64,000 nt of DNA from Bowmanella sp. JS7-9 (GCF_004329715.1 NZ_JXSY01000018.1:62001-126000), one strand, 5' to 3'; numbered from the stretch's first letter, positions 43,838 through 53,759 are shown. The notes: a model not told the origin generated them from the sequence alone. A program made the numbers and translations.

Positions 43838-46183
43838 ATGTCTCCACATCAGCCCATGGACTCCTGGGCAATTCGATTTGCAAATTTTATTAACCGTATG
43901 GGTACGCTGAAAGTCAGCGTAATGTTCGTATTGTTGGCGTTGAGTTTCACTTTGCTAGGGTCTTACGTGCTGCGTTTGACGCTGACGGGTGAAGTTGAAT
44001 TGATGGACTTTTTCAGTGCCATCGTTCTGACATTATTAAGCGCGCCGTTTGTGCTGTTTTTCTTCAGTGAACTGGTTAAGCAATTGGAACGTCAACGGGT
44101 CAATTTAGAAGAGTTGGTGGCACAACTGGAGCGTTTACGTGATGAAGACGTGCTGCTAAACCAGGAATTGCACAGCAATATTACCCAGCTCAATTACGAA
44201 ATAGAACAACGTAAGCAGGTGCAAATCGAGCGGGAAACTCTGTACCAGGAGTTGGAGCAGGAAATCAAAGAACGCCGGGAAAAAGAGCAACAGGCACAAC
44301 GTTTATCATCCTTGCTGCGTTCGATAATCGACTCCTCGCCAGATTTAATTTATTACCGCAACGAACAGGGCCAATTTGCTGGTTGTAACCGGGTTGCAGA
44401 GCAAATGACCGGTAAAACCGAAGCTGAATTACTTGGGCTAACTCCGGAAGAGGTGTACGACGAGGACGTCGCGATCCGCGTGGTGGCCAGTGATAACGAG
44501 GTATTAAAGAGTAATACCAGCATCACTGAAGAGTTGTGGCTTAAATTTGCCGATGGCAGTTTACGTTACTATGAGATGCGCAAAGTGCCGTTTTATGACA
44601 GTGAAGGTAACCGCCTTGGTTTGCTCGCGTTCGGGCGTGATATGACCAAACGTAAGGAAGCGGAAGACGCATTAGAACGTGCCAGTCGCGATAAAACCGC
44701 TTTTATCGCCACGATCAGCCATGAGTTACGTACACCGCTGAATGGGATTGTTGGCCTTAGCCGGATGTTGCGTGGCACTAAGCTCGATAGTGAGCAACAA
44801 AACTGGGTCAATACGATTTATACCAGTGCGGTAACGCTGGGTAATATATTCAACGACATCATCGATCTGGATAAGATCGGTCGCACACGTCTGGAGTTGG
44901 TGCAGGAAAGTATTGATATCCGGTTGTTCTTTAATGAACTCAGCAGCCTGGTCGGCTTATTGGCCGGTGATAAGAGCCTGACGTTTAATGCCAGTATTGA
45001 TAAATCACTCCCAACCTATATCGAGACTGACCATACCCGCTTACGCCAAATACTGTGGAATCTGTTATACAACGCAGTGAAATTTACTGAGCGTGGCGGC
45101 GTCACCTTCCAGTTAACCGTCCAGGACGACAGTGCCGAACCTATGATGAAATTTGTCATCACTGACTCGGGGATTGGTATCCCTGAAGCAGAGTTAGATA
45201 ACATTTTCGCTATGTATTATCAGGTCAAAGAAGATAAGAAGCGCTTTGCCACGGGTACCGGGATTGGTTTGGCGATTACCAAAAAAATGGTCGACCTGAT
45301 GGGCGGTTCTATCCAGGTTAACAGTAAGCCGGGTAAGGGCAGTACATTTACTGTGTTGCTGCCGCTTAAGGCCATGGATGCGCCGAAGCCTCAGACTCTG
45401 GTCAAAGCGACCGGCTTGCATATTCTGCTGGTAGAAGACATCGAATTAAATGTGATGGTTGCCCGCGCATTGTTGGAGAAGCTGGGTCAGGTTGTCAGTG
45501 TGGCTATGACCGGGGGGGAAGCCATCGACATGGCACGTCAGCAGCATTTCGACCTGATTCTGTTGGATATTCAATTACCCGATATGACCGGCTTCGATGT
45601 GGCCAATACCTTGCTGCAAGAAGATCTGGTAATGGGAACGCCCATGGTGGCGCTCACCGCTAATGTAATTAAAACCCGTCAGGAATATCTGGATAATGGC
45701 ATGGACGATGTTATCGCCAAGCCGATCAAAAAGAGCCGTGTGATTGAAATTATCAATCAGTATTGCAGCGCACCGGAAATACAGGATGTAGAAGATGAGA
45801 GTCAGCCGCAGGGCAATAGTATTGCCGGCGCACTGGACACGGAAAATCTGAGTCAATTGGTTGATACCATCGGGGCGCAGTTGTTATTAGATTCGGTCGA
45901 GGTATTTAAATCTAAAATGCCGCAGTATTTGCAGGTTTTACAGACCAGCCTGATGGCAAAAGACAAAAACCATGTGTGCGAAGAAGCGCATAAAATAAAG
46001 GGGGCCGCTGCATCTGTGGGCTTATTACATGTGCGTAAATATGCCAATCTGATTCAGCAAGGCGAACACCCCGCATGGTGGGAAAACGTGTATGACTGGG
46101 TCGATGAGTTGCAGGCCTCTTTGCAACACGATTTACCCCTATTGGAGAATTGGTTGCACACTCAGCTTGATGGGGAAGATTGA
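43838..46183 (+). CDS. arcB: aerobic respiration control hybrid histidine kinase ArcB
   Basis: 781 residues, near E. coli ArcB (778) and collinear with it. Two transmembrane helices (about 27-48 and 58-77), a coiled coil (about 80-155), a PAS domain (about 160-270), the HisKA domain with His295 (ATISHELRTPLNG), ATPase motifs (NAVKFT, DSGIGIP, GTGIGLAI), a receiver with Asp577 (LLDIQLPDMTG) and a C-terminal Hpt with His718 (AHKIKGAA). It senses quinone redox state and phosphorylates ArcA. The Cys180 equivalent is present (Cys183, FAGCNR), but the Cys241 position is replaced: RYYEMRKV. Confidence 0.96.
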   Translation: MSPHQPMDSWAIRFANFINRMGTLKVSVMFVLLALSFTLLGSYVLRLTLTGEVELMDFFSAIVLTLLSAPFVLFFFSELVKQLERQRVNLEELVAQLERLRDEDVLLNQELHSNITQLNYEIEQRKQVQIERETLYQELEQEIKERREKEQQAQRLSSLLRSIIDSSPDLIYYRNEQGQFAGCNRVAEQMTGKTEAELLGLTPEEVYDEDVAIRVVASDNEVLKSNTSITEELWLKFADGSLRYYEMRKVPFYDSEGNRLGLLAFGRDMTKRKEAEDALERASRDKTAFIATISHELRTPLNGIVGLSRMLRGTKLDSEQQNWVNTIYTSAVTLGNIFNDIIDLDKIGRTRLELVQESIDIRLFFNELSSLVGLLAGDKSLTFNASIDKSLPTYIETDHTRLRQILWNLLYNAVKFTERGGVTFQLTVQDDSAEPMMKFVITDSGIGIPEAELDNIFAMYYQVKEDKKRFATGTGIGLAITKKMVDLMGGSIQVNSKPGKGSTFTVLLPLKAMDAPKPQTLVKATGLHILLVEDIELNVMVARALLEKLGQVVSVAMTGGEAIDMARQQHFDLILLDIQLPDMTGFDVANTLLQEDLVMGTPMVALTANVIKTRQEYLDNGMDDVIAKPIKKSRVIEIINQYCSAPEIQDVEDESQPQGNSIAGALDTENLSQLVDTIGAQLLLDSVEVFKSKMPQYLQVLQTSLMAKDKNHVCEEAHKIKGAAASVGLLHVRKYANLIQQGEHPAWWENVYDWVDELQASLQHDLPLLENWLHTQLDGED

Positions 46184-47340
46184 GTTCTTCTCCAGTGCCA
46201 AAGTGCGAGCACGGGAAGAAACAATAGCGGCAGGGTGCTGAGAAGCACCCAGTTCCATCCGAACCAACCAATCACAATACCGGCTGACAGTGAAGCCAGC
46301 GCCTGTAATGAGAAGATGGTCAGGTCATTGACGCCCTGTACCCGAAATTTTTCATTTTCCTGATAACTTTGCGGTAACCAGGTGGTACCCGCTACGTACA
46401 TAAAATTCCAGCCAATCCCAAGTAACACCAAGGCACTCCAGTAATGGACATAGTCCTGATTAATCAGACCGATCACCACACAGGTTAGCAGGGCTGCAAC
46501 GCCTGCCAGCATCAGTTTGCGGATCCCTAACTTGCGGATCAGCAGCGCGGTGAACAGGGAGGGCAGATACATGGCAATAATATGACTTTGAATCACCCAC
46601 TTAGTGTCCTGCATCGAAAAATGATGATGCACATGCATGCTGATTGGCGTGGCGGTCATAATAAAACTCATCACCGCAAAGCTGATAGCTGCGCTGCTTA
46701 GTGCCAACAAAAATATAGGTTGCGTGACCAGCTGCGTGAGGGGACGTGGCGCTGAGTCCTGATGCAGGGATGGTGCGCCGACAGGCTGCAGACGACTAAT
46801 CACGACCAATGCCACAAGCATATTAATAGCTAAAAAGACGAACGCGCCGCTGAATGACTCATTCAGGACCGACTTACCCCATACACCCAATTCTGGCCCA
46901 ACGAATGCCGCGACCAATCCCGCCATGAGTAATACCGAGACGGCCTGACCACTTTGTTCAGGCGCGACAGACTCAATTGCCGCAAAGCGAAATTGTTGAT
47001 TGGCCGCCAATGGAATGCCAAACAGCAAAATACTGAAACACAGCAGCCAGAATGATTGCTGCTCAATACTAAATGCCGCAAACAAACTACAAAGCAGGCC
47101 ACACAGGGTAGTTAACAAGATGCCACGTTTGCGCCCAATTCTGCTCATTAGTTTCACCACGGGCAGGGTAAATAACGCCACACCGACAATCATGCAACTG
47201 ATCGGCAATGTTGCGAGTGCCGGGGTGGGAGCGAGCGCAATACCAATAAAACCGCCGACAAACACGATCAGTGGGCCACTGGAACCAATCAACGCCTGCG
47301 CAATTAACAGAATAAATACATTGGGGTGAAGTAAACGCAT
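46162..47340 (-). CDS. major facilitator superfamily transporter
   Basis: 392 residues, about 12 transmembrane helices. The loop 2-3 motif LMSRIGRKRGILL fits the MFS motif A. A central cytoplasmic loop (LQPVGAPSLHQDSAPRPL) and a HVHHH segment between helices are seen. Substrate unknown. It starts immediately after the mgtE stop with no gap and its 3' end overlaps arcB tail-to-tail by 22 bases. Confidence 0.85.
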   Translation of the reverse strand: MRLLHPNVFILLIAQALIGSSGPLIVFVGGFIGIALAPTPALATLPISCMIVGVALFTLPVVKLMSRIGRKRGILLTTLCGLLCSLFAAFSIEQQSFWLLCFSILLFGIPLAANQQFRFAAIESVAPEQSGQAVSVLLMAGLVAAFVGPELGVWGKSVLNESFSGAFVFLAINMLVALVVISRLQPVGAPSLHQDSAPRPLTQLVTQPIFLLALSSAAISFAVMSFIMTATPISMHVHHHFSMQDTKWVIQSHIIAMYLPSLFTALLIRKLGIRKLMLAGVAALLTCVVIGLINQDYVHYWSALVLLGIGWNFMYVAGTTWLPQSYQENEKFRVQGVNDLTIFSLQALASLSAGIVIGWFGWNWVLLSTLPLLFLPVLALWHWRRTQSSPSS

Positions 47341-48702
47341 TTAAGGCATCAGAAACAGCGTAGCAGTGCCGAGGAATGCAAAGATTCCCACGACATCGGT
47401 AATGGTGGTCAGAATAACAGAGCCAGCCAGTGCCGGGTCGATTTTCATACGTTTCATCATCAACGGCAGGAAAGCACCGGACAGGCCAGCGGCAATCATA
47501 TTGATCATCATGGCGAAGGCAATAATTAAGCCGAGAGTGAAGTCTTGTTTCCATAAGGCTACTACCGAGGCAATCAATACTGCCCATAGCAACCCGTTCA
47601 AAAACCCGATAGCCAACTCCTTGAGTAGCAGGGCGCGCCCATTTGAGTCGTTTACGTGGCCCAATGCCATACCGCGAATAACCAGAGTCAGGGTCTGGTT
47701 GCCCGCAACGCCACCCATGCTTGGCACGATGGTATTTAAGATTGCCAGTACCGCCAGTGCGCTCAGGGTTTCTTCAAACAAATCACTGACTGCCGCCGCC
47801 ATAAGTGCAGTGATAAGGTTCACGCCCAGCCAGATGGAACGACGTCGGGTCGATTTCATTACCGGGGCGAAGGTATCCTCTTCGTCATCCAAACCGGCCA
47901 TGCTCATCATTGAGTGTTCGGCGTCTTCACGAATAATATCGACCACATCATCGATGGTGATCCGGCCTAACAAATGATTTTCTGCATCCACCACCGGCGC
48001 GGACAGCCAGTTATAACGTTCAAATAATTTTGCAACCTCGGTTTCCGGCATATCCACCGGAATGGCTTCGGCATTTTCATTCATTAACTCTTCCACTGTC
48101 ATATCAGACGTGGCAGTTAACAGGCGGGTCACCGGTACGGAGCCAATCAGTTTGTCAAAACGGTTCACTACGTAGAAGGTATCGGTATCTTCCGGTACAT
48201 CGCCTTTGAGGCGCAGATAACGCAGAATGACATCGACGGTGACTTCCGGCCGCAGGGTAATCGTATCGGTATTCATGACGAAACCGGCGGTTTCCTCGCC
48301 ATAAGCCAGAGCACTTTCCGCACGAATCCGGTCCTGCTCATCCATGGATTTGAGCACTTCCTGCACCACGGCATCAGGCAGGCTGTGCAGCAGCTCTGCC
48401 AAATCGTCGGTATCCATGTCTTCGACGGCATCGGCCAGCTTCTCTGGCATCATGCGGCGAATGATGCCGTTACGCACATCTTCAGACAGTTCTTCAAGAA
48501 CGTCGCCGTGGAATTCCGGATCGATCAGTTGCCACAACACCATCCGACTCTTGGACGGGGTCGACTCCAGCAGTAATGCAACATCACACGCAGGCATATG
48601 GTGCAGCATTTTACGCACATGCACATACATCCCACTGCTTAACGCGTTATTAATCGCTTGCAGTTGTTCAGGGCTGTATTGTTTTTCCAGAGTATCTGGC
48701 AT
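47341..48702 (-). CDS. mgtE: magnesium transporter MgtE
   Basis: 453 residues from ATG 48702 (MPDTLEKQYSPEQL); TTG 48717 is an alternative and neither has a good ribosome site. An N-terminal superhelical domain (about 20-130), two CBS domains (about 140-265, with DTFYVVNRFDKLIGSV and LLGRITIDDVVDIIREDAEH), and five transmembrane helices (about 290-450) with the pore region PSMGGVAGNQTLTLVIRG and LSGAFLPLMMK. It is the Mg2+-gated Mg2+ channel. Shares a transcript with the MFS gene. Confidence 0.95.
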   Translation of the reverse strand: MPDTLEKQYSPEQLQAINNALSSGMYVHVRKMLHHMPACDVALLLESTPSKSRMVLWQLIDPEFHGDVLEELSEDVRNGIIRRMMPEKLADAVEDMDTDDLAELLHSLPDAVVQEVLKSMDEQDRIRAESALAYGEETAGFVMNTDTITLRPEVTVDVILRYLRLKGDVPEDTDTFYVVNRFDKLIGSVPVTRLLTATSDMTVEELMNENAEAIPVDMPETEVAKLFERYNWLSAPVVDAENHLLGRITIDDVVDIIREDAEHSMMSMAGLDDEEDTFAPVMKSTRRRSIWLGVNLITALMAAAVSDLFEETLSALAVLAILNTIVPSMGGVAGNQTLTLVIRGMALGHVNDSNGRALLLKELAIGFLNGLLWAVLIASVVALWKQDFTLGLIIAFAMMINMIAAGLSGAFLPLMMKRMKIDPALAGSVILTTITDVVGIFAFLGTATLFLMP

Positions 48703-48757
48703 GCGGAAGACGGCCAATGAGTGACAATTAAAAGAATAACAATAGTTTAGAGTAACT

Positions 48758-48787
48758 ACGCACAGAGTTCAGCAGATATTTGTGCGT
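48758..48787. repeat. inverted repeat ACGCACA / TGTGCGT upstream of mgtE
   Basis: Perfect 7-base arms at 48758-48764 and 48781-48787 separated by 16 bases, in the 111-base gap between the mgtE start and the stop of the upstream binding-protein gene. No U-run follows on the minus strand. It could be a weak hairpin or an operator for mgtE. Confidence 0.3.
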
Positions 48788-48813
48788 GCTATTTGCTTGC
48801 TCGATGTGGCGGA

Positions 48814-49638
48814 TTAGTCGTTGATGTCGAGATCGGCGGACAAGGGGGAGTCAAGCAGATACGCCTGACCAAGCACTTTTTGTAGGGTACCGTCTTCACG
48901 ATACTCGCGGATGGTGGCACTGAGTGTATTCAATGCCTTGGTGTGTTTTGCATGACAGGTGATTGCATCGTGAATAATCAAGGGTGAAAAACCTTTGGCA
49001 TACGCAAAGTGTTGTGCAAGGCCAAGTCTCTCGTAGGCAAATAATACATCCGGATAAAACACAAACAGGTGATTGACCCGGTGATTTTGCAACATGGCGA
49101 TGTTCTCTAATTCGCTCTGTACCTGATACATCCGGCCGGCCCTGTCTGCTAATTGACGCATCTCAGTACTCATGGGCGTACCGCGCACGATACTAATCGT
49201 ATCCTCAGCACTGATATCTGCCAGAGACGTTACCAGCGGTAAATCGCGATCAGACAGCACGCGCACCAGCGCAATATTCAGCGGTGCAGACGTCAGCGTA
49301 TTAGTCAGTTTCTGTCTTTCATCTGGTTGATCAAAGGTGTCGATGCCGGGCGCGTAACAGGCAAATTGTTTATTGATAAAGCCAACTTTCGCTCTTTTCA
49401 TGGGCAGTATGACGAGCTCGTATTCCTTCTCCAGACCAGTTTCGTTAAGAGCCTGTTGAATAAGCGTTGCATAGGCTCCGTAGGGGCGGCCATGCAAGTC
49501 TTTCTCAAACAATCCACTGAGTTCCGCTGCAGCAATGATTTGTTTTTGAGAATCTGCGGCGCTGGCGCTAAATGCGAGTGTCGTTATCATGATTAGTTTC
49601 GCCAGAAACCTACCTGTCCGAATAACTTTGAGCATCAT
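48814..49638 (-). CDS. periplasmic solute-binding protein, extracellular family 3-like
   Basis: 274 residues from ATG 49638 (ATG 49635 also possible). Signal peptide with LAKLIMITTLAFSASA, cleavage near residue 27. The mature part has the SBP_bac_3 layout: AAELSGLFEKD, a hinge and YREDGTLQKVLGQ, a C-terminal motif of amino-acid-type binding proteins. There are no ABC permease genes next to it, as in many Alteromonadales orphan family-3 proteins. Ligand unknown; role may be sensing or uptake. Confidence 0.72.
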   Translation of the reverse strand: MMLKVIRTGRFLAKLIMITTLAFSASAADSQKQIIAAAELSGLFEKDLHGRPYGAYATLIQQALNETGLEKEYELVILPMKRAKVGFINKQFACYAPGIDTFDQPDERQKLTNTLTSAPLNIALVRVLSDRDLPLVTSLADISAEDTISIVRGTPMSTEMRQLADRAGRMYQVQSELENIAMLQNHRVNHLFVFYPDVLFAYERLGLAQHFAYAKGFSPLIIHDAITCHAKHTKALNTLSATIREYREDGTLQKVLGQAYLLDSPLSADLDIND

Positions 49639-49743
49639 CGTGTTCACAAAATGGAATACATTGTTAATCAGTGTACTGCAATTTTTTATTCTGCAGAAAA
49701 GCACAGCATACAAACCCACAACAATTTGCTGCCTTGCTGAATG

Positions 49744-50238
49744 CTATGGTTGTTGACCTTGTGCTGTTTTCATAATGTTCAACATGGCATTGACCTGGCG
49801 TTGTGAGGCAAACAATACTTCACTGGGCTTTTCCCGTATGCCCATATTGTGTTGCAGATAGATGCTTCCCCAGGCAATCGACAGGGTTGGCATCCCAAAA
49901 GCCTGACGGAAATTGTCTCGTAAAGTGGGAAGTTCAGCCTCTGGAATCAGTATCCAAACCAAATCCAATTGGTCATCCTGAAAAACCAGTTCTATCAGAC
50001 GCTTTTGGCCGGCGTATTCAAAACCCATGCAATTAATTTGCTGTTGGGAGTGCCTGGCCAGTGGTGCGGTGATGGGGTTGATATTTTGCACGGTCAGATA
50101 ATCGCACTGATTAGTCAAATCACTCTGTATATCGGCTAATGGTGCCCCAAAGCGAAATACTTCAGGTTTATCAATATCCGATGCAAAGGACAACAATGAA
50201 ACTATCGTCAGTAACATCGCCGTGATGGGTTTCCACAT
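49744..50238 (-). CDS. periplasmic protein of unknown function
   Basis: 164 residues from ATG 50238. Signal peptide MWKPITAMLLTIVSLLSFAS, then FRFGAPLADIQSDLTNQC and two cysteines (NQC, INC) that could pair. The sequence alternates strands and helices (LIELVFQDDQLDLVWIL), but I recognise no family. It is followed by the family 3-like binding-protein gene 105 bases on; co-transcription is possible but unproven. Confidence 0.65.
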   Translation of the reverse strand: MWKPITAMLLTIVSLLSFASDIDKPEVFRFGAPLADIQSDLTNQCDYLTVQNINPITAPLARHSQQQINCMGFEYAGQKRLIELVFQDDQLDLVWILIPEAELPTLRDNFRQAFGMPTLSIAWGSIYLQHNMGIREKPSEVLFASQRQVNAMLNIMKTAQGQQP

Positions 50239-50257
50239 AAAATATCCATAATTTCGT

Positions 50258-50350
50258 TAACTCAACGCACCAAAGTGTATGGTGTTGGGTAGCCGAAATC
50301 TGTTAAAAAATGTGGAAAACTGTTCGCTTGTGTTATGCGTTGAGGAGTTA
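50258..50350. repeat. long-range imperfect inverted repeat flanking the npr 3' gap
   Basis: CTCAACGC at 50261-50268 and GCGTTGAG at 50337-50344 are perfect 8-base arms 68 bases apart. The match extends as TAACTCAACGCA against TGCGTTGAG(GA)GTTA, ending at the npr stop codon. Together they span the whole gap between npr and the upstream ATG of the next gene, and could close a long hairpin. Confidence 0.4.
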
Positions 50351-50620
50351 TTCTACTTCGTTAAAACGCTTGGCAACTAACTCTTCAATCGCATCTAAGG
50401 CCTGCATTGCATCTGGCCCTTCGCCAATCACCTGAATTTCTTTGCCCATATGGCTTTCTAACATCATCAGGCCTAATACAGAATTAGCCGATGCATGGCG
50501 TTCACCATTGACGATGGTCACTTGTGCATCGAACTGGTTGGCTAATTTTGCCAATTGCGTGGCCGCGCGTGCATGCAGCCCCAGCTTGTTGCGGATTAAT
50601 AAGGTTCTTTCAATTGTCAT
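50348..50620 (-). CDS. npr: nitrogen PTS phosphocarrier NPr (HPr-like)
   Basis: 90 residues. The HPr active site LGLHARAAT carries His16, the residue phosphorylated by PtsP; SANSVLGLMMLESHMGKEI is the second conserved helix. Position after rapZ, in the rpoN-hpf-ptsN-rapZ-npr block, identifies it as NPr and not HPr. It overlaps rapZ by 4 bases. Confidence 0.94.
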   Translation of the reverse strand: MTIERTLLIRNKLGLHARAATQLAKLANQFDAQVTIVNGERHASANSVLGLMMLESHMGKEIQVIGEGPDAMQALDAIEELVAKRFNEVE

Positions 50621-51480
50621 CCGACGGATGCCTTGAGTTTGGCCAACTCGCGGTGGCGAATTTGCAAGTCAGGGTGGACGGGGCGAATATTTGCCGCCAG
50701 CATTTCAGCCACATATACGGAACGATGCTGCCCGCCAGTACAACCGATGGCAACGGTCACATAGCTGCGATTATTGCGCTCCAGGTGCGGCAGCCAGGTA
50801 GTAATCAGGTTCTGAATCTGCCAGACAAATTTGGTCACCAGTGGCTGTGATCCAAGAAAGGACTGCACAGGCTCATCCAGTCCGGTTAATGGCTTTAGTT
50901 CAGGCTCCCAGTGGGGATTTGGCAGGAAGCGCGCATCAAACACATAATCGGCATCTTTGGGGATGCCATGTTTGAAGCCAAAACTTTCAAATACCATCAC
51001 CAGGCGGGAGGATTTTTTACCCAGAATACGTTCGCGCACTAACTCTGCCAGCTGGTGGACAGACAGATCTGCCGTATCAATGTACAGATCGCAGCGCTCC
51101 GCAATGGGGGCAAGTAAATTAGATTCCGTAGCAATCGCTTCAATCAGTGAAATATTGTACTTAGATAACGGATGTAAACGGCGTGTCTCACTAAAGCGCC
51201 TTACCAGAATATCATCAGCGGCATCCAGATAAACGATGGTAACTTTCCAGTGGGTCGGCAAGTAGTTGAGGATTTCGTTCAATTCATCCGGATCTTTCGG
51301 CAGGTTACGTACATCGATACTGACCGCAACCTGATCGTACTCGTCGACCACGGCGTGGGTCAGGGTCGGCAGCAAATTAACCGGTAGGTTATCGACACAA
51401 TAGTGGCCCAGGTCTTCCAATACCCGCAGTGCGATAGACTTCCCTGAGCCAGAACGACCACTAATAATGGTTAATTTCAC
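50617..51480 (-). CDS. rapZ: RNase adapter protein RapZ
   Basis: 287 residues. Walker A ISGRSGSGKS (about 6-15), a Walker B-like DILVRRF region and the C-terminal GCTGGQHRSVYVAE loop are family marks. In enterobacteria RapZ senses GlcN-6-P and targets GlmZ sRNA to RNase E; here the role may be the same or purely metabolic. GTG start overlapping the ptsN stop by 4 bases. Confidence 0.95.
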   Translation of the reverse strand: MKLTIISGRSGSGKSIALRVLEDLGHYCVDNLPVNLLPTLTHAVVDEYDQVAVSIDVRNLPKDPDELNEILNYLPTHWKVTIVYLDAADDILVRRFSETRRLHPLSKYNISLIEAIATESNLLAPIAERCDLYIDTADLSVHQLAELVRERILGKKSSRLVMVFESFGFKHGIPKDADYVFDARFLPNPHWEPELKPLTGLDEPVQSFLGSQPLVTKFVWQIQNLITTWLPHLERNNRSYVTVAIGCTGGQHRSVYVAEMLAANIRPVHPDLQIRHRELAKLKASVG

Positions 51481-51920
51481 AAAATCGCCTCGTACAGTTC
51501 CTGATTGGTTTGCGCGTTACGTATTTGTTTAATGGTGTTCTTTTCTGCCAGTTTCTGCGCCACCGTTGCGAGGGTTTGTAAATGCCCCTCTGTTTGTTCT
51601 GCGGGCACTAATATGGCAAAAAACACGTCAACCGGCTGATTATCGATAGCATCAAAGTTGATGCCGGGTTTGCAGGTCACTAAAACGGCGGTGATTTTTT
51701 GCAAGCCATCGATTCTGCCGTGAGGTATTGCAATACCCTGACCTATGCCCGTGCTTCCCATTCGTTCGCGGCCTAAAAGCGCGTCGAGGATCTGCGTTTC
51801 CGGAAAATTTTGGTTATGGAGATGAGCCAGTTGGCTGATGGATTCCAGTATTCTTTTTTTACTGGATCCCGGAGCTGCACATAAGGTGCAGTCCGGGCTT
51901 AATATGTCAGTTATTTGCAT
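51477..51920 (-). CDS. ptsN: nitrogen PTS EIIA component PtsN
   Basis: 147 residues. The EIIA-Ntr fold with the phosphorylated histidine His67 in GIAIPHGRI and GSTGIGQG before it. It accepts phosphate from NPr and regulates K+ transport and other targets. It lies 12 bases after hpf and overlaps rapZ by 4 bases. Confidence 0.95.
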   Translation of the reverse strand: MQITDILSPDCTLCAAPGSSKKRILESISQLAHLHNQNFPETQILDALLGRERMGSTGIGQGIAIPHGRIDGLQKITAVLVTCKPGINFDAIDNQPVDVFFAILVPAEQTEGHLQTLATVAQKLAEKNTIKQIRNAQTNQELYEAIL

Positions 51921-51932
51921 TCACGCACGACG

Positions 51933-52220
51933 TCAGTGACGGTTTAACTTTTCCTTATGTTTTATCACCTGACGGTCTAGTTTGTCTATCAAACTATCAA
52001 TGGCGGCGTACATATCGCTGTGTTCTGAGGTTGCAAAGATTTCTCCACCGTTGACATGTAAGGTGGCTTCGGCTTTCTGGTTTAGTTTTTCGACGTTAAG
52101 AATGACGTAAACATTGTTGATATGGTCGAAGTGTCGCTCCAATTTTTCAAATTTCGTGTCGACGTAATTGCGAAGAGAGTCTGTGATTTCCACATGGTGA
52201 CCAGAGAGGTTGATTTGCAT
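51933..52220 (-). CDS. hpf: ribosome hibernation promoting factor HPF (short form)
   Basis: 95 residues. MQINLSGHHVEITDSLRNYV start, VEKLNQKAEATLHVNGGEIF and the basic HKEKLNRH end fit short HPF/YfiA. It binds the decoding centre and drives 100S dimer formation in stationary phase. Directly downstream of rpoN, as in most proteobacteria. Confidence 0.95.
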   Translation of the reverse strand: MQINLSGHHVEITDSLRNYVDTKFEKLERHFDHINNVYVILNVEKLNQKAEATLHVNGGEIFATSEHSDMYAAIDSLIDKLDRQVIKHKEKLNRH

Positions 52221-52246
52221 ATCGCCTATTCCTCATATTACTGAGC

Positions 52247-53689
52247 CTATAACAGGCTCTTACGTTGGTTGGATGGCGGAATCATTAAAGATTCGCGGTA
52301 TTTGGCAATTGTACGCCGGGCGACCATGATCCCCTGATCGGCGAGCAATTGCGCAATCTTGCTATCGCTCAGCGGTTTGCTGGGCTTTTCTGCAGCTACC
52401 AGCTTCTTAATTAAAGCACGGATAGCTGTCGACGAGCATTCACCACCATTCTCCGTAGACACATGACTGGAGAAGAAATACTTCAACTCAAAAATCCCAC
52501 GTGGTGTATGCATATACTTTTGCGTGGTGACCCGGGATATGGTGGATTCATGCATGTCTACCATTTCTGCGACATCATTTAACACCATTGGTTTCATTGC
52601 TTCCGGGCCATATTCAAAAAAACCTTGTTGTTGCTGCACGATACAGTTTGCCACTTTGAGCAGTGTTTCGTTGCGGCTTTGCAGGCTTTTAATAAACCAT
52701 TTCGCTTCTTGCATGTGCGAGCGAATAAACTGGCTATCGCTGGCATTTTTGACGCTGCGTGACATTGCCGCGTACTGCTGATTGATATTCAGCTTGGGCA
52801 GGCTGTCTGGATTTAACTCCACCACCCAGCGGCCATTCTTTTTATTCACCGATACATCAGGAATAACGTATTCGGGTTCGGCAGTAATAATGCTGCTGCC
52901 TGGACGAGGGTTCAGGGTCTGAATCAAGCGCATGGCTTCGCGTAACTGATCTTCATTCAGCCGCGTTTTCCGCATTAGGGTGCGATAGTCTTTACTGGCC
53001 AGCAAGTCCATGTGCTCGGTGATTAACATCTTGGCCTCTGCCAGCCAGGGCGTCTCAGGGTCAAACTGACGTAATTGCACCATCAGGCACTCTGTTACAT
53101 CACGGGCCGCAACACCGACCGGGTCAAACATTTGAATGCGTTTAAGCACGCACTCTACTTCGTCCAATTCAATTTCTTCTTCTTCCATGGCGAGACTGGC
53201 AAGAATATCTTCCGCACTGCACGTCAGGTAACCCGAGTCGTCAACGGAGTCAATAATCGCCACGGCGATGGCGGCATCCGTTTCACTGAAATGGGTCAAC
53301 CGCATCTGCCACAATAAGTGATCCTGAATGGAATCGGTGGTTTCGCCCTGAAATACCTGTTCATCATCACTGGCTACTGCTGGTGCAGGCGCGGACGAGG
53401 CGCTGTAATACTCATCCCACGTTGAGTCGATAGGGAGCTCGTCCGGTAATTCGTTTTTTTCCAGTGCTTCACCGGTATCTAATTGGTCGCTACTGGTGAA
53501 TTCTTCGTGTTCGTTGTTGCTTGCAACCTCACCGCCTTCTTCCATTTCGAGCAGGGGATTACTATCAAGCGCTTCCTGAATTTCTTGCTGTAAATCCAGT
53601 GTAGACAGTTGCAACAGGCGAATGGCCTGCTGAAGCTGTGGCGTCATGGTTAGCTGTTGACTGAATTTAAGCTGTAAAGAGGGCTTCAT
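52247..53689 (-). CDS. rpoN: RNA polymerase sigma-54 factor
   Basis: 480 residues. Region I is Gln/Leu-rich ([20 protein letters not shown]), an acidic region II spans about 50-110, core-binding follows, then an HTH and the RpoN box [12 protein letters not shown] near the C-terminus. It recognises -24/-12 promoters and needs AAA+ activators. One such promoter is at 41912-41929. 70 bases separate it from lptB. Confidence 0.97.
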   Translation of the reverse strand: MKPSLQLKFSQQLTMTPQLQQAIRLLQLSTLDLQQEIQEALDSNPLLEMEEGGEVASNNEHEEFTSSDQLDTGEALEKNELPDELPIDSTWDEYYSASSAPAPAVASDDEQVFQGETTDSIQDHLLWQMRLTHFSETDAAIAVAIIDSVDDSGYLTCSAEDILASLAMEEEEIELDEVECVLKRIQMFDPVGVAARDVTECLMVQLRQFDPETPWLAEAKMLITEHMDLLASKDYRTLMRKTRLNEDQLREAMRLIQTLNPRPGSSIITAEPEYVIPDVSVNKKNGRWVVELNPDSLPKLNINQQYAAMSRSVKNASDSQFIRSHMQEAKWFIKSLQSRNETLLKVANCIVQQQQGFFEYGPEAMKPMVLNDVAEMVDMHESTISRVTTQKYMHTPRGIFELKYFFSSHVSTENGGECSSTAIRALIKKLVAAEKPSKPLSDSKIAQLLADQGIMVARRTIAKYRESLMIPPSNQRKSLL

Positions 53690-53759
53690 GTACTTCTTTT
53701 TATGTCCTGAAAATCATTGCGCTTTGCTGTTTGCCGAACCGGCATTCCTTATGTGATTA

